The notes: a model not told the origin generated them from the letters alone. Counted from the first letter of the stretch, positions 34,516-44,131 are shown. The stretch: DNA of 64,000 nt from Neptuniibacter pectenicola (GCF_001597735.1 NZ_LUTS01000001.1:186001-250000), one strand, 5' to 3'. Made by a program: numbers and translations.

Positions 34516-35967
34516 TTAATGCACCGTGCATACCATGCAGGGATCAAATGAACGTACGATATGTTGTACTGAAACCGGCTCTTTTTCACCGGCAATAACC
34601 GGCGCACCCTCCAGCGCCTGCTCTAAAACACCAGGGGTCGCATCCTGATCCCGGGGTGAAAAGTTCCACGTTGTCGGCGCTATAATCTGATAATGACTGA
34701 TTTTGCCCCCACTGACACTCAACCAATGGCCTAAGCTGCCGCGGGCGGCCTCCACAATGCCAACCCCACTCCCCTCTTTGGGCAGCGCGCCCCGGTAACA
34801 AAAATCCCCTTTGGGGTCGATCTGTTTAACCCACTCCTGCATTTGAGGGATGACAATCGCCAACTCTAACATCCGAGCAATAATACGGCTCTCAACATTA
34901 GCGCCCCGCTGAGCGACGAGCGCTTCGATAAGCGGGTGCCCATTGATAAACTGTCGAGCTATCGCCCCCACCTCAACCACATGACCATTTAAGCGTGGGG
35001 CTTTACACCAGGTATACGCATCAGGGTTATCCAAAGAGGGCTCTGTAACCCCCTCTGTCGGGTGTTGTGGCTCAGCTGGGCCCTGCATCCAAGAATACGC
35101 GAGATCTTCTCTAATCATCTCTGGTGCAAGTGCCTGCCGCTCACCGTGAAGGTAAGCGCCCGCTTTAAACAACTTCTCGCCCTGTAAGGCATAATTACCA
35201 AAGCTCAGAAACTGATTCGTCCCACGACCTAATTCCGCCAACCCTAAATCATCACTAATATGCAGAAAGGTACGGAAATCACTTTGACGCCAATCCGCTT
35301 GATCTCGCCAACGGTTAAGTGCGGCAATGGAGTCTAGCTGCACGATTTCATCTAGATTTGCGCCAAAAAGGTGTTCCTCCAGAAAACGTCTAAATGAACC
35401 AATAATAGCCAGCAAGCGGATTCGCTCTTGCGGCTCTATAGGCTTAGCGCTGCCTCCGGGCTGTATACTTAACGTGTGTGGCCACTTTCCTGCCATAATC
35501 CCCATCAGGTGTAAAAATTCAGCCCGCGCGGGGAGCATCGCTTGTGCGGCCCGCCCTTGAGTTGCCTTAAAACGCGCATTGACCTCGTTAAACCATGGTT
35601 TATCCGCATATACATCACGACAAAAATCAGGCATAAAAAAGAGATAGAAATGGGTTAAAAGGTCTGCCATATTCTCATTAGCTAAAAGTAGGTTGATCGC
35701 TAATTCGCCATTGGGCGGCATATCAACCTTCATCAGATCCGCCAAGGCTTTAGCGCACGCAACCGATTGGCTCACCGAACAAATACCACAGATACGCGGC
35801 GTGTAAACCAAGGCATCCATTGGGCTTTGCCCCTGCATAATACGCTCAAAGCCACGAAACATAGGCGAGTTAACCTGTGCACTACTGACCTGCCCGTTTT
35901 CAATATCCAGTGATACTTCTAAGTCCCCTTCAACACGATTAAAGGGCCCCACTACGATACGGCTCAT
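34516..35967 (-). CDS. hupV: regulatory (H2-sensing) [NiFe] hydrogenase large subunit HupV/HoxC
   Basis: A 483-residue large subunit. The nickel ligands are in RICGICSVSQSVACAKAL near residue 60 and DPCMVCTVH at the very end. The protein stops at the last histidine, with no C-terminal peptide to be cut off; this is the hallmark of the sensory group 2b enzymes. RVEGDLEVSLDIENG near residue 11 is typical. With HupU it binds and slowly oxidises H2 and signals to HupT. It follows hupU by 1 base. Confidence 0.93.
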   Translation of the reverse strand: MSRIVVGPFNRVEGDLEVSLDIENGQVSSAQVNSPMFRGFERIMQGQSPMDALVYTPRICGICSVSQSVACAKALADLMKVDMPPNGELAINLLLANENMADLLTHFYLFFMPDFCRDVYADKPWFNEVNARFKATQGRAAQAMLPARAEFLHLMGIMAGKWPHTLSIQPGGSAKPIEPQERIRLLAIIGSFRRFLEEHLFGANLDEIVQLDSIAALNRWRDQADWRQSDFRTFLHISDDLGLAELGRGTNQFLSFGNYALQGEKLFKAGAYLHGERQALAPEMIREDLAYSWMQGPAEPQHPTEGVTEPSLDNPDAYTWCKAPRLNGHVVEVGAIARQFINGHPLIEALVAQRGANVESRIIARMLELAIVIPQMQEWVKQIDPKGDFCYRGALPKEGSGVGIVEAARGSLGHWLSVSGGKISHYQIIAPTTWNFSPRDQDATPGVLEQALEGAPVIAGEKEPVSVQHIVRSFDPCMVCTVH

Positions 35968-35968
35968 C

Positions 35969-36964
35969 TCAATTCTTTCTCTTATGAATAGTCGGAGGGT
36001 AGATCAGTTTCTCTGAAGTAGCGTTTTTACGTAAACGCTCAGGCGTTGCGGCTTTAGACAGTGAAGCCAACGCCACGAACCACGCTTTAGGCATATCGGT
36101 TGGCAACCCAACAGGAATACCTGCAATTTTAGGGGTTTGTGTAAAGCTATGACCGGGCTCTTCAAATTCGGGGGCGGTACAGTTGATACATGCATAACCC
36201 CCCTTAGTACAGGAGCCATCACCGTTCCAAGGTCGGGTATTACAATCAGCGTGGGCTTGTGTCCCCAAACACCCCATATTCTCCATCATGCAGCCTCGAT
36301 CACCGGGCTGCTCCGCACTGGCTTTGTATTCATAATATTCATTACGGCTACAACCATGGTGGACTAATTGATCCGCATACATACGCGGGCGCCCAAAGAG
36401 ATCGACCGCATCATGGTTGTGCTCACCCAACGCTAGACTCATTAAGGTTTCTGTCACCCAATTAGGGTGCACGGGACAACCGGATATATTGATTGTTTTA
36501 AAGCCGGATTGGGATACATAAGTTTCACCTAACAGCCCTCCGGACACTTCCCCTTCAAATTGCAGTCCCGTTGCATCGGTAATATTATCGCCCGCCGCAG
36601 AGATACCGCCATACGCTGCGCATGAACCTACAGCAATGGTATAGTGTGCTTTTTCAGACAGTTCACTGACCCACTCCATCATCGCCTTACCGGTCCCGCC
36701 TAACATATGGAAACGTCCAGTACCCATAGGCCCTCGCAAAATAGAGCCTTCGACACAAAGCGCATCCAACCGTGTCTCACCGTCAAGAATACTCTGCAAA
36801 ATAGCAACAGCTTCTGAGCCGGTCTCTTCGCTTAAAGAGGGGTGCCAAAGAAGATTAATATCAGCCGCGGCCAGTGTTGATAAAAGATCGGGGGACTCTG
36901 CATTGAGCAGTGACATTGAACAACCGCCGCACCCAGCAGATTGTAACCATAAAAGGTTAAACAA
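35969..36964 (-). CDS. hupU: regulatory [NiFe] hydrogenase small subunit HupU/HoxB
   Basis: A 331-residue small subunit. It starts MFNLLWLQSAGCGGCSMSLL, placing the proximal-cluster CXXC at about residues 12-15 with no Tat signal peptide. The rest carries the small-subunit cysteines: EGSILRGP, AVGSCAAYGGI, SGCPVHPNW, and the distal and medial cluster ligands including HHGCSRNEYY and CINCTAPEF. Lack of a leader marks it as cytosolic and sensory. Its start overlaps the hupT stop by 8 bases. Confidence 0.93.
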   Translation of the reverse strand: MFNLLWLQSAGCGGCSMSLLNAESPDLLSTLAAADINLLWHPSLSEETGSEAVAILQSILDGETRLDALCVEGSILRGPMGTGRFHMLGGTGKAMMEWVSELSEKAHYTIAVGSCAAYGGISAAGDNITDATGLQFEGEVSGGLLGETYVSQSGFKTINISGCPVHPNWVTETLMSLALGEHNHDAVDLFGRPRMYADQLVHHGCSRNEYYEYKASAEQPGDRGCMMENMGCLGTQAHADCNTRPWNGDGSCTKGGYACINCTAPEFEEPGHSFTQTPKIAGIPVGLPTDMPKAWFVALASLSKAATPERLRKNATSEKLIYPPTIHKRKN

Positions 36965-38285
36965 CGGGACTCTCCTCTATAGGCAAGACAAGCAGTGCAT
37001 GGGCACCACCTGTGGGGTTGTTACTGATCTCAAGTTTGCCACCATGTTCAGACACTATGCCATAACTGATTGATAAACCAAGCCCCGTACCTTGCCCCAC
37101 CGGCTTTGTGGTAAAAAACGGATCGAACAACCTCGACAGGTTTTCACCGGAGACGCCCGACCCGGTATCAGACACCCGAAATTCGATAGTCCCCGCCACC
37201 TGCTCAGCGTTGAGGGTGAGTATTTTCTCATGAGAATCAATCATCGCATCGACGGCATTCTGAATAAGATTGACCACAACCTGATGGATCTGACCGGAGT
37301 GTCCAAATGCAAATAACCCATCCGGTACCGTTTCACGTACCTCAACTGGGTGTTTACTTTCCTTAATGATCCAATGCAAGGCCGTGCGAATAACGTGGGT
37401 GAGATCGAAGCGTTTTTTTTCTGATTCTTGGGTCGATGAGAACTGGCGTAAATCGTTCACTATCTCCTTAACACGATCGGCTCCCTCCATCGTGCCATCG
37501 ACCAACGAGTTAAGGTCGCGAATCAGTTTATCCAGACGCAACGCTTCACGCATCGCTTTTAACGATTCTCGCGACTGACCTTCATTGATTGCATCAAAAT
37601 ATAAGCTCAAACGGGCAGTATAGCGCTGTAAAGCATGCATATTGCCGTAGACAAAACTGATCGGATTATTTAACTCATGGGCGACACCCGCGACCAAGCG
37701 GCCTAAGGAGGCCATCTTCTCAGACTGAACCAAACGCTCTTGCGCCAGTTTAAGTTCGGCATGGGTATTATTTAATTCGATATAGGCTTTTTGCAGCTCA
37801 CCCAAAGGACGACCAATCAGCACCATGCCCACCAAACGCCCTCGGCGGTTCTTACGTGGGGAGCAGTTCATCGATAAAGGAACGGGACCATCAACCCCTT
37901 TTAACTCAAGTTCACAGTCCCTAACCGGCTGAATACGGATCTGATTTAGGAAGCTGTCGACTTTCTGTAAAAAGCGCGACTCGACAAGGTCAGTGAAACG
38001 GGTCCCAATAAGGGATTCTCCCACACTGCCGGTTAAAAATTCGAGCGCCCGATTGACCCGCTGGATATAACCACTGTGGTCACACACAATAAGCACGTCA
38101 CTCATTGAGCTCTGAATACTATCGAAGAACTGTTTATTCTCCTCTAACTCCAGATTTTTCTCTTCTACTTCAACTTGGTAACGCACCAGATCAGCGTACG
38201 CTTCATCCATTTTCTGAATAACGCTTACCCACGCATCTTCCGGCCCGTTATCAAGCGAAGTAGCTAAGTGTTTATCATGCGTCAT
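36957..38285 (-). CDS. hupT: hydrogen-responsive histidine kinase HupT/HoxJ
   Basis: A 442-residue soluble kinase. An N-terminal coiled region (about 20-55) leads to a PAS domain (about 52-165) that in HoxJ binds the regulatory hydrogenase. The H box is VAGVAHELNNPISFVYGN (about 205-222). The ATPase domain has NLIQNAVDAM, DTGSGV and GTGLGLSISYG. In known systems HupT/HoxJ phosphorylates and so inactivates HupR/HoxA in the absence of H2; H2 binding by HupUV stops this. The unlinked hupR lies 12 kb away in the maturation operon. Confidence 0.92.
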   Translation of the reverse strand: MTHDKHLATSLDNGPEDAWVSVIQKMDEAYADLVRYQVEVEEKNLELEENKQFFDSIQSSMSDVLIVCDHSGYIQRVNRALEFLTGSVGESLIGTRFTDLVESRFLQKVDSFLNQIRIQPVRDCELELKGVDGPVPLSMNCSPRKNRRGRLVGMVLIGRPLGELQKAYIELNNTHAELKLAQERLVQSEKMASLGRLVAGVAHELNNPISFVYGNMHALQRYTARLSLYFDAINEGQSRESLKAMREALRLDKLIRDLNSLVDGTMEGADRVKEIVNDLRQFSSTQESEKKRFDLTHVIRTALHWIIKESKHPVEVRETVPDGLFAFGHSGQIHQVVVNLIQNAVDAMIDSHEKILTLNAEQVAGTIEFRVSDTGSGVSGENLSRLFDPFFTTKPVGQGTGLGLSISYGIVSEHGGKLEISNNPTGGAHALLVLPIEESPVV

Positions 38286-38368
38286 AAAGGATCAATCAAC
38301 TCTTCTGTCCATTTATAATGGGCTATATACGCGGGTTAAAACCGGATATGTCTTAGCCACAATGTACC

Positions 38369-38378
38369 TGTCTAGACA
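38369..38378. promoter_or_regulatory. short palindrome upstream of hupT
   Basis: TGTCTAGACA is a perfect 10-base palindrome 84-93 bases before the hupT start, adjacent to TATAAT-like sequence. It may be an operator; no regulator can be named. Confidence 0.25.
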
Positions 38379-38428
38379 TATAATAACCACGCCCCTGTCA
38401 TAAAAACAGTCGTCCAATAAAACCTCAC

Positions 38429-38722
38429 CTATTGTGCAATCAACCACTCAACGGCGGACGTTAGTGCCGCCTCATCACACTCCATACATGTGCCTTTAGG
38501 TGGCATCGCGCCTTTACCCGAGATCACCGTTTGCACCATCGCATCAACGCCCTTTGCAATACGGGGCTGCCATGCGGCCTGATCGCCCGGTTTAGGCGCC
38601 TGACCTACGCCCGCAACATGACAACCTTTACAATGCTTAGCATAGGTTACTTGGCCATCCGCGTTTGCATACGTAGCCGATAACAAGAACGCGATGGCAA
38701 TAGGCCCTAACTGTTTAATCAT
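38429..38722 (-). CDS. small periplasmic c-type cytochrome (c5-like)
   Basis: A 97-residue precursor with a signal peptide (cut probably after residue 21, YANA). The haem-binding motif is CKGCH at about 33-37. Further on are MPPKGTCMECDE, with the methionine that is the likely axial ligand, and a closing helix ALTSAVEWLIAQ. The extra CMEC cysteine pair is typical of cytochrome c5. It is an electron carrier in the periplasm. It lies 143 bases upstream of hupT on the same strand and may be cotranscribed, but a direct role in hydrogen sensing is not implied. Confidence 0.85.
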   Translation of the reverse strand: MIKQLGPIAIAFLLSATYANADGQVTYAKHCKGCHVAGVGQAPKPGDQAAWQPRIAKGVDAMVQTVISGKGAMPPKGTCMECDEAALTSAVEWLIAQ

Positions 38723-38750
38723 TACGCTTACCTCAGTTGAACATTTGACT

Positions 38751-38779
38751 GTTTTTATCGGTGAATGCGCGATAAAAAC
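38751..38779. promoter_or_regulatory. 10-bp perfect inverted repeat in the cytochrome c upstream region
   Basis: GTTTTTATCG (38751-38760) and CGATAAAAAC (38770-38779) flank 9 bases, 28-57 bases before the cytochrome ATG. The stem is A/T-rich with no T-tail in the right place for a terminator. It is either an operator or a hairpin in the leader. Confidence 0.45.
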
Positions 38780-38827
38780 AACGTGAATCTACACACCAAA
38801 TACTCAACTATTTGCCTCAGTAAACCA

Positions 38828-38841
38828 TTAACCTATATCAA
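38828..38841. promoter_or_regulatory. possible FNR/ANR box upstream of cytochrome c
   Basis: TTAAC-CTAT-ATCAA resembles the FNR/ANR consensus TTGAT-N4-ATCAA, with one half perfect and three of five matches in the other. It is about 106-119 bases before the cytochrome start. Oxygen-responsive control would suit a cytochrome gene. Confidence 0.3.
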
Positions 38842-38907
38842 AAAGTAGCAGTAAATCTATTGACTGGTTATAACTTATGGTAGTTTGTTGCCTAACCCTT
38901 CAACAAA

Positions 38908-40554
38908 ATGACGCTGCACCTGATGACATCTTTAACGAACCTACCTAGGTTCAATAAAATATTACCCCATGCCGCCATCGCGCTTTTGATCACGGTCGCT
39001 ATCACTATCTTTTTTGTCTACCAACAGATTGAAGCGCGTAAACAACTCCAATACAGCCACCTCACACTCAAAGCCCAACAACTCTCCGCATGGTTAGATA
39101 CTAATTTCAGCATTATCAACAATGTATTAATGGAGGTTGAGCCCTTAACCGCGGATACCTGTGACAGTGAGATGTTGTTTGAACTGCGCAGTTTAATGTT
39201 TAACGTAGCCCCGGTTGTAGAAATTGGCATGGTCAATTCTGCGGGCGAACTGATCTGTACCAGCTGGCAACGACATCACAATGCGATCAAAGTGAACCCT
39301 CCGCCTGATCAATATGGGCTACGGTTTGTCGGTCCACTCAATGTCGAGTATATGCAACAACCCGCGTTTGTTTTAGCCCGCACATTAAGAGACGGCTCTG
39401 AGGTCAATGCCCTTGTGCGTATCCGCTGGCTTAAGAACCAACTAAAGAACTACGCAAGTGAGCTAGGGTTCACCGCATTGATCGATAGTGACACCGGCAA
39501 TCCGATCGTAACAAATGGCCTCTACAGCCACCCGAAGCCAGCGACTCATCTACCTATCGATTTTGACCTTATTATTCAGGCTTACTTTCAAAACAACCGT
39601 GAACAAATTGCCGTTTATAGCCCCTTAACCACCCTACCTAAACTCAGCATTGTGATCAGTGATGAGAAAAGCATTCTGATCGACAACGACGAGCTTATCA
39701 GCCCTACCGGATTCCTTGTTCTTTTTATTATCTGGCTTGCCTTAACCGCTGTGGGTTATATGCTCTCTAACTATTTGTCGGACAGTCGGCACCAACTCAA
39801 ACGCGCATTAAAACGAGATGAGTTCATCAACTACTACCAACCTATTGTGGCTCATCGCGATAAAAAAATAATGGGTGTTGAGGTATTAATGCGCTGGCAA
39901 CATCCAGTAGAAGGCCTTAAAAGCCCCATTACCTTTATTCCTGAGGCGATAGCCACCGGCTACCTCAATCTCATGACATCGCAGCAGCTCGCTAAATGCT
40001 ATACAGAGCTAAAGCACTTGATCGACAAAGACCCCGATTTTATCGTGACGATCAATATCTCCGCCTGTCACCTCCTCTCACAGCAAGCGATTACTGAATT
40101 CATCCGTTATAAAACACGGATACCGGGGTTAGTACTCGAAGTCACCGAGGATGTGTTGATTGATGAAACCAACGAAAGCATTCAACACGCCTTTATCACC
40201 CTAACTCAGGCGGGTATCCATATTGCGATTGACGATTTCGGCACCGGCTATTGTGGACTGAGTTACTTAAGCCAACTCCCCGTCACCTACCTTAAAGCCG
40301 ATAAAAGCTTTATCGCGGCCATTGGGACCGACGGCATGCATACCCATGTCTTAGAGATGATTGTTGATTTAGCGCAAAAGCTTGAGTTAACCGTTATCGC
40401 CGAAGGGGTCGAAACAACTGAACAGCTAGATTATCTCACGCAACTAAAGATCGAACTGCATCAGGGATGGCTCTATAGCAAAGCCTTACCGGCAAAAGTA
40501 CTGCTCGAACAGATAGAACAGCGAGGCTTTACTCTCTCAATCCCAGCCTCTTAG
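38908..40554 (+). CDS. CSS-motif EAL phosphodiesterase (PdeC type)
   Basis: A 548-residue membrane protein. A transmembrane helix at about 18-38 precedes a periplasmic CSS domain (about 40-260) with two conserved cysteines in TADTCDSE and LICTSWQ. A second helix lies near 270-290. The EAL domain (about 300-540) looks active: EVLMRW, NISACHL, LEVTEDVL, DDFGTGYCGLSYL, LKADKSF and AEGVETTEQ are all intact. In E. coli PdeC the CSS cysteines form a DsbA-dependent disulfide that restrains proteolysis and activity. It should degrade c-di-GMP in response to the periplasmic redox state. No clear ribosome site precedes either of two nearby ATGs. Confidence 0.88.
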   Translation: MTLHLMTSLTNLPRFNKILPHAAIALLITVAITIFFVYQQIEARKQLQYSHLTLKAQQLSAWLDTNFSIINNVLMEVEPLTADTCDSEMLFELRSLMFNVAPVVEIGMVNSAGELICTSWQRHHNAIKVNPPPDQYGLRFVGPLNVEYMQQPAFVLARTLRDGSEVNALVRIRWLKNQLKNYASELGFTALIDSDTGNPIVTNGLYSHPKPATHLPIDFDLIIQAYFQNNREQIAVYSPLTTLPKLSIVISDEKSILIDNDELISPTGFLVLFIIWLALTAVGYMLSNYLSDSRHQLKRALKRDEFINYYQPIVAHRDKKIMGVEVLMRWQHPVEGLKSPITFIPEAIATGYLNLMTSQQLAKCYTELKHLIDKDPDFIVTINISACHLLSQQAITEFIRYKTRIPGLVLEVTEDVLIDETNESIQHAFITLTQAGIHIAIDDFGTGYCGLSYLSQLPVTYLKADKSFIAAIGTDGMHTHVLEMIVDLAQKLELTVIAEGVETTEQLDYLTQLKIELHQGWLYSKALPAKVLLEQIEQRGFTLSIPAS

Positions 40555-40574
40555 CACAAAAAAACAGCATAAAA

Positions 40575-40599
40575 AAAAGCGGCTATAAAAGCCGCTTTT
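40575..40599. terminator. bidirectional terminator between the EAL gene and htpG
   Basis: Arms AAAAGCGGCT and AGCCGCTTTT pair perfectly over 10 bases with a 5-base loop and A/T runs on both sides. It can end transcription of both convergent genes. Confidence 0.88.
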
Positions 40600-40620
40600 C
40601 TATTGTTCTAAGCCTATTAC

Positions 40621-42546
40621 TTATGCGCTTAGTTCCAATAATAGTTTGTTAAGGCGTGCCACATAAGTCGCTGGATCATCCAGCTGAGCACCCGCCGCCA
40701 AACCAGCCTGATCAAATAAAACCCATGCGAGATCCGTAAAACGATCTTCATCCGCTTCTTTGTCGAGCTTTTCAATCAATGGATGCTCTGGGTTCACTTC
40801 AAACGTTGGCTTACTATCCGGTACGGCTTGTCCAGCAGCTTCCATAATCTGACGCATCTGCAAGCCCATATCCTGTTCACCCAACACAAGGCAGGCAGGA
40901 GAATCAGTCAAACGGGTTGTAATACGTACATCAGCAACTTTGTCCGCCAAGCTCGCTTTTAAACGTTCAACTAGACCGGAAAGCTCTTTGGCTGCTTCTT
41001 CCTGTACTTTTTTCTCTTCTTCCGTCTGGGCATCATCTAGGTCAAGTTGACCTTTAGTGACATCCTGGAACGCTTTCTCATCGTAATTGTGTAATTGGCT
41101 CATCATCCAATCATCAATACGATCAGTCATCAGCAACACTTCGATGCCTTTCTTACGGAAGATCTCTAAGTGCGGGCTATTTTTCGCCGTGTTGTAGTTA
41201 TCAGCAACCACAAAGTAGATCTTATCCTGACCTTCTGGCATACGTGAGATGTAATCATCCAACGATACATTCTGCTCTTCACTACCCGTATGAGTAGATG
41301 AGAAACGCATCAGCTTAAGAATTTTCTCACGGTTAGCGTAATCTTCTGCAGGCCCTTCTTTCAGTACCTGACCAAACTCTTTCCAGAAAGAAGCATACTT
41401 CTCTGGATCATTTTTACCCAGTTTAATCAACATATCTAAGACGCGCTTAGTTAACGCTGAACGTAATTTATCAACATTAGCGTCTTTCTGAAGAATTTCA
41501 CGGGACACGTTAAGCGAAAGGTCTTTCGTATCAATAACACCTTTCATGAAACGTAGGTAAAGCGGTAGGAACTCATCCGCCTGATCCATAATAAAGACAC
41601 GCTGCACATAGAGTTTTAAACCCCGTGGTGCTTCACGGTTCCATAGATCATAAGGTGCGCGTTCAGGAACAAACAGCAAGCTGGTGTATTCCATATTACC
41701 TTCAACACGGTTATGGGCCCATGTTAACGGGTTACCAAAGTCGTGGGAGATATGCTTATAAAACTCTTGGTACTCTTCGTCAGTAATGTCAGATTTACTG
41801 CGCGTCCACAACGCCGTAGCGCTGTTAACTGTTTCATCTTCCAACTCAACCGCTTTATCTTTTTCCTCTTCGCCCTCTTCATCAAACGTAGGCGTCGCTT
41901 CTTTCTGCATAACAACAGGAATAGAGATATGGTCAGAGTATTTACGCACCAGCCCGCGTAAAGCAAAACCATCGGCAAAGCTCTCTTCACCCTCTTTAAG
42001 GTGCAAGACGATACGCGTACCGCGTCCCTCTTTCTCTACATCACCAATGCTAAATTCGCCTTCACCTTCAGAGACCCAGTGCACACCTTCAGCCGCAGGT
42101 AAGCCCGCTTTACGTGTAAACACTTCAACTTGGTCAGCAACAATAAACGAAGAGTAAAAGCCAACACCAAACTGACCGATCAATTGGCTATCTTTTGATT
42201 GATCGCCGGTCAACTGAGAAAGAAACTGAGAGGTACCTGATTTAGCAATCGTACCTAAATGCTCAATCACTTCATCACGGCTCATACCGATGCCGTTATC
42301 TTCGATCGTTAAGGTTTTTGCTTCTTTATCAAAACTGATGCTGATTTTAAGATCACCATCATTTTCATACAGAGATCCATTTGATAATGCTTCAAAGCGC
42401 AACTTTTCAGCCGCATCTGACGCATTAGAGATCAGTTCACGAAGGAAGATATCCTTATTTGAATAGAGGGAGTGGATCATCAAATGAAGCAACTGCTTCA
42501 CTTCTGTCTGAAAACCATGAGTTTCTGTACGAGTTTCGGTAGTCAT
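40621..42546 (-). CDS. htpG: chaperone HtpG (Hsp90)
   Basis: The protein has 641 residues from the ATG at 42546 ([13 protein letters not shown]); a GTG two codons earlier is less likely. The N-terminal GHKL ATPase domain has [28 protein letters not shown] and [11 protein letters not shown]. The middle domain contains [18 protein letters not shown] and the key arginine in NVSREILQ. The C-terminal dimerisation domain is complete. It is the ATP-dependent Hsp90 of the cytosol. A sigma-32-type promoter lies just upstream. Confidence 0.97.
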   Translation of the reverse strand: MTTETRTETHGFQTEVKQLLHLMIHSLYSNKDIFLRELISNASDAAEKLRFEALSNGSLYENDGDLKISISFDKEAKTLTIEDNGIGMSRDEVIEHLGTIAKSGTSQFLSQLTGDQSKDSQLIGQFGVGFYSSFIVADQVEVFTRKAGLPAAEGVHWVSEGEGEFSIGDVEKEGRGTRIVLHLKEGEESFADGFALRGLVRKYSDHISIPVVMQKEATPTFDEEGEEEKDKAVELEDETVNSATALWTRSKSDITDEEYQEFYKHISHDFGNPLTWAHNRVEGNMEYTSLLFVPERAPYDLWNREAPRGLKLYVQRVFIMDQADEFLPLYLRFMKGVIDTKDLSLNVSREILQKDANVDKLRSALTKRVLDMLIKLGKNDPEKYASFWKEFGQVLKEGPAEDYANREKILKLMRFSSTHTGSEEQNVSLDDYISRMPEGQDKIYFVVADNYNTAKNSPHLEIFRKKGIEVLLMTDRIDDWMMSQLHNYDEKAFQDVTKGQLDLDDAQTEEEKKVQEEAAKELSGLVERLKASLADKVADVRITTRLTDSPACLVLGEQDMGLQMRQIMEAAGQAVPDSKPTFEVNPEHPLIEKLDKEADEDRFTDLAWVLFDQAGLAAGAQLDDPATYVARLNKLLLELSA

Positions 42547-42622
42547 TAACACTTATCCAATATATCGATTATTACAAGAAACAGTGCTTTGCTGATAAAC
42601 AACAAAGCAACCTATAAAAACA

Positions 42623-42650
42623 ATATTGGGACGTGAGAAATCATTTCAAG
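42623..42650 (-). promoter_or_regulatory. heat-shock (sigma-32) promoter of htpG
   Basis: On the minus strand CTTGAAA (42650-42644), 13 bases, CCCAATAT (42630-42623) matches the sigma-32 consensus CTTGAAA-N13-CCCCATNT with one mismatch. Transcription would start about 70 bases before the htpG ATG. Confidence 0.82.
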
Positions 42651-42667
42651 CGTCAGACCCAGCTTTT

Positions 42668-43381
42668 TTAATCACCGGCACTCATCATTAACGTTTTTAA
42701 GGTCGATGATTTAAATTCCCGTCGATAAAGCACATAAACAACACCCGTGCTCAATGCCATGAATATCCACGGATTAATGAACCAACCAAGAATCGCTAAA
42801 CAGAAATAGTACGTACGTAAGCCGACATTAAAATTGTTTGCTGCCATCGACGTCATTTTTGCAATTCGATTGGCATGGGCTTCTGTTTGTTGCTCAGAAA
42901 CATGCTCTTCCGGTAACGGCGCACCACCCACCATAATGGACACAAAACCGTATTGACGAAGACTCCACGTAAACTTAAAAAAGGCATAGACGAATAACGT
43001 GATCATAAGCAATATTTTAAGTTCCCACTCACCGCTGGTCGCTTTCGCCGCAAAAGGGATATCGGAAACCACATCAATAACCTGCTGAGTGGAGCCCAGC
43101 ACGGTCATTAAACCGGCTAAAATCAGCATCGTTGTGGATGCAAAAAAAGAAACGCCTCGCTCAAGGTTTGCAATCGCCGTGGTATCGGCAATACGCACTT
43201 CACGGGTGAGCATCCGCAACATCCACTCTTTACGATAAAGGTGCAGTAGGCTGGCAAGACAAGGCGTGTCATAGCTTTTTAGACGCGCATAAAACATGTA
43301 GCCTTTAAAACAGACTAAAAACCAAACTAAGGCGAGAAGATTGAGCCAACTTTCTTGAATAAACTGGTAAAGCGATACCAT
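42668..43381 (-). CDS. DUF599 family membrane protein
   Basis: A 237-residue inner-membrane protein with four predicted helices (about 12-30, 75-100, 120-145, 190-225). The conserved DUF599 features are WMLRMLTREVRIADTTAIANLERGVSFFAST in the N-terminal half and AANNFNVGLRTYYF before the last helices. Function is unknown across the family. It is transcribed alone, upstream of htpG; its stop codon is about 20 bases from the htpG -35 box. Confidence 0.82.
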   Translation of the reverse strand: MVSLYQFIQESWLNLLALVWFLVCFKGYMFYARLKSYDTPCLASLLHLYRKEWMLRMLTREVRIADTTAIANLERGVSFFASTTMLILAGLMTVLGSTQQVIDVVSDIPFAAKATSGEWELKILLMITLFVYAFFKFTWSLRQYGFVSIMVGGAPLPEEHVSEQQTEAHANRIAKMTSMAANNFNVGLRTYYFCLAILGWFINPWIFMALSTGVVYVLYRREFKSSTLKTLMMSAGD

Positions 43382-43513
43382 CAGTGAAGCCTCAATATAA
43401 AATTAATCGTGCAATGTAATACAACTCATTGTAAAACAAGTAAGAATCAAAAGAAGCTATGATTTTTATTTGATCTAACTTTCGTTACACACGCACTGCG
43501 GAAACGAGCAATA

Positions 43514-43834
43514 ATGTATATAGATATCCAAGCACTCATCGTCGTCACCTTATTCGCCTACCTTTTTTATCATTGGTGGCAATCACAAAAGGTCAAAGAA
43601 GTCGCATTAAACCGCATTCGAAAACAGTGTAAAGAGTTAGAGCTGCAACTACTCGACGATAATATTAACCTCAGTGCCTTTTGGTTAAAACGGGCGCCTG
43701 ATGGCAAAATAAGAATCTGGCGCTCTTATAACTTTGAATTTTCCTCCACGGGCGAGGAAAGGTATAAAGGACAGGTGATAACGTTAGGTTATACCGTCAC
43801 CGATGTTCATCTAGATCCGCATATTCTGCACTAG
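43514..43834 (+). CDS. DUF3301 family membrane-anchored protein
   Basis: A 106-residue protein. One N-terminal helix (IQALIVVTLFAYLFYHWW, about 5-22) anchors a small cytosolic domain: VALNRIRKQCKELELQLLDDNI followed by IRIWRSYNFEFSSTGEERYKGQVITLG. This is the pattern of DUF3301 (PF11743), a gammaproteobacterial family of unknown function. It is monocistronic and ends in a good terminator. Confidence 0.82.
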   Translation: MYIDIQALIVVTLFAYLFYHWWQSQKVKEVALNRIRKQCKELELQLLDDNINLSAFWLKRAPDGKIRIWRSYNFEFSSTGEERYKGQVITLGYTVTDVHLDPHILH

Positions 43835-43876
43835 CCCGCAGGGCTAACTATTACGTTGAACATAAATTTCAGGCAT

Positions 43877-43909
43877 AAAAAAAGCAAGACCGAAGCCTTG
43901 CTTTTTTTT
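43877..43909. terminator. bidirectional terminator, DUF3301 gene / cold-shock gene
   Basis: GCAAG and CTTGC flanked by A7 and T8 runs pair into a 10- to 12-bp stem around an 8-base loop. It serves both convergent genes. Confidence 0.88.
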
Positions 43910-43927
43910 ACTAGAACGTACTAAGAA

Positions 43928-44131
43928 TTAGATCTTAGTGATGTTCTCAGCCTGTGGGCCTTTCTGGCCTTGAGTTACAGTGAACTCAACTTTCTGACCT
44001 TCAGCCAAAGTTTTGAAGCCGTCGCCTTGGATCGCAGAGAAATGAGCGAAAACGTCTGGGCCGTTTTCCTGCTCGATGAAACCAAAACCTTTCTCTTCGT
44101 TAAACCATTTAACTGTACCAGTAGTAGACAT
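43928..44131 (-). CDS. CspA-family cold-shock protein
   Basis: A 67-residue single cold-shock domain that binds single-stranded RNA and DNA. RNP1 is KGFGFI (14-19) and RNP2 is VFAHF (27-31). Length and sequence match CspA/CspC/CspE proteins; which paralogue is not decidable here. The promoter lies about 150 bases upstream, leaving a long untranslated leader, which is typical of cold-inducible csp genes. Confidence 0.95.
   Translation of the reverse strand: MSTTGTVKWFNEEKGFGFIEQENGPDVFAHFSAIQGDGFKTLAEGQKVEFTVTQGQKGPQAENITKI

Noticed and set aside
34516-36964. hupUV as the catalytic uptake hydrogenase
   Set aside because: The small subunit has no Tat leader and the large subunit ends at its last nickel ligand; both features mark the sensory type.
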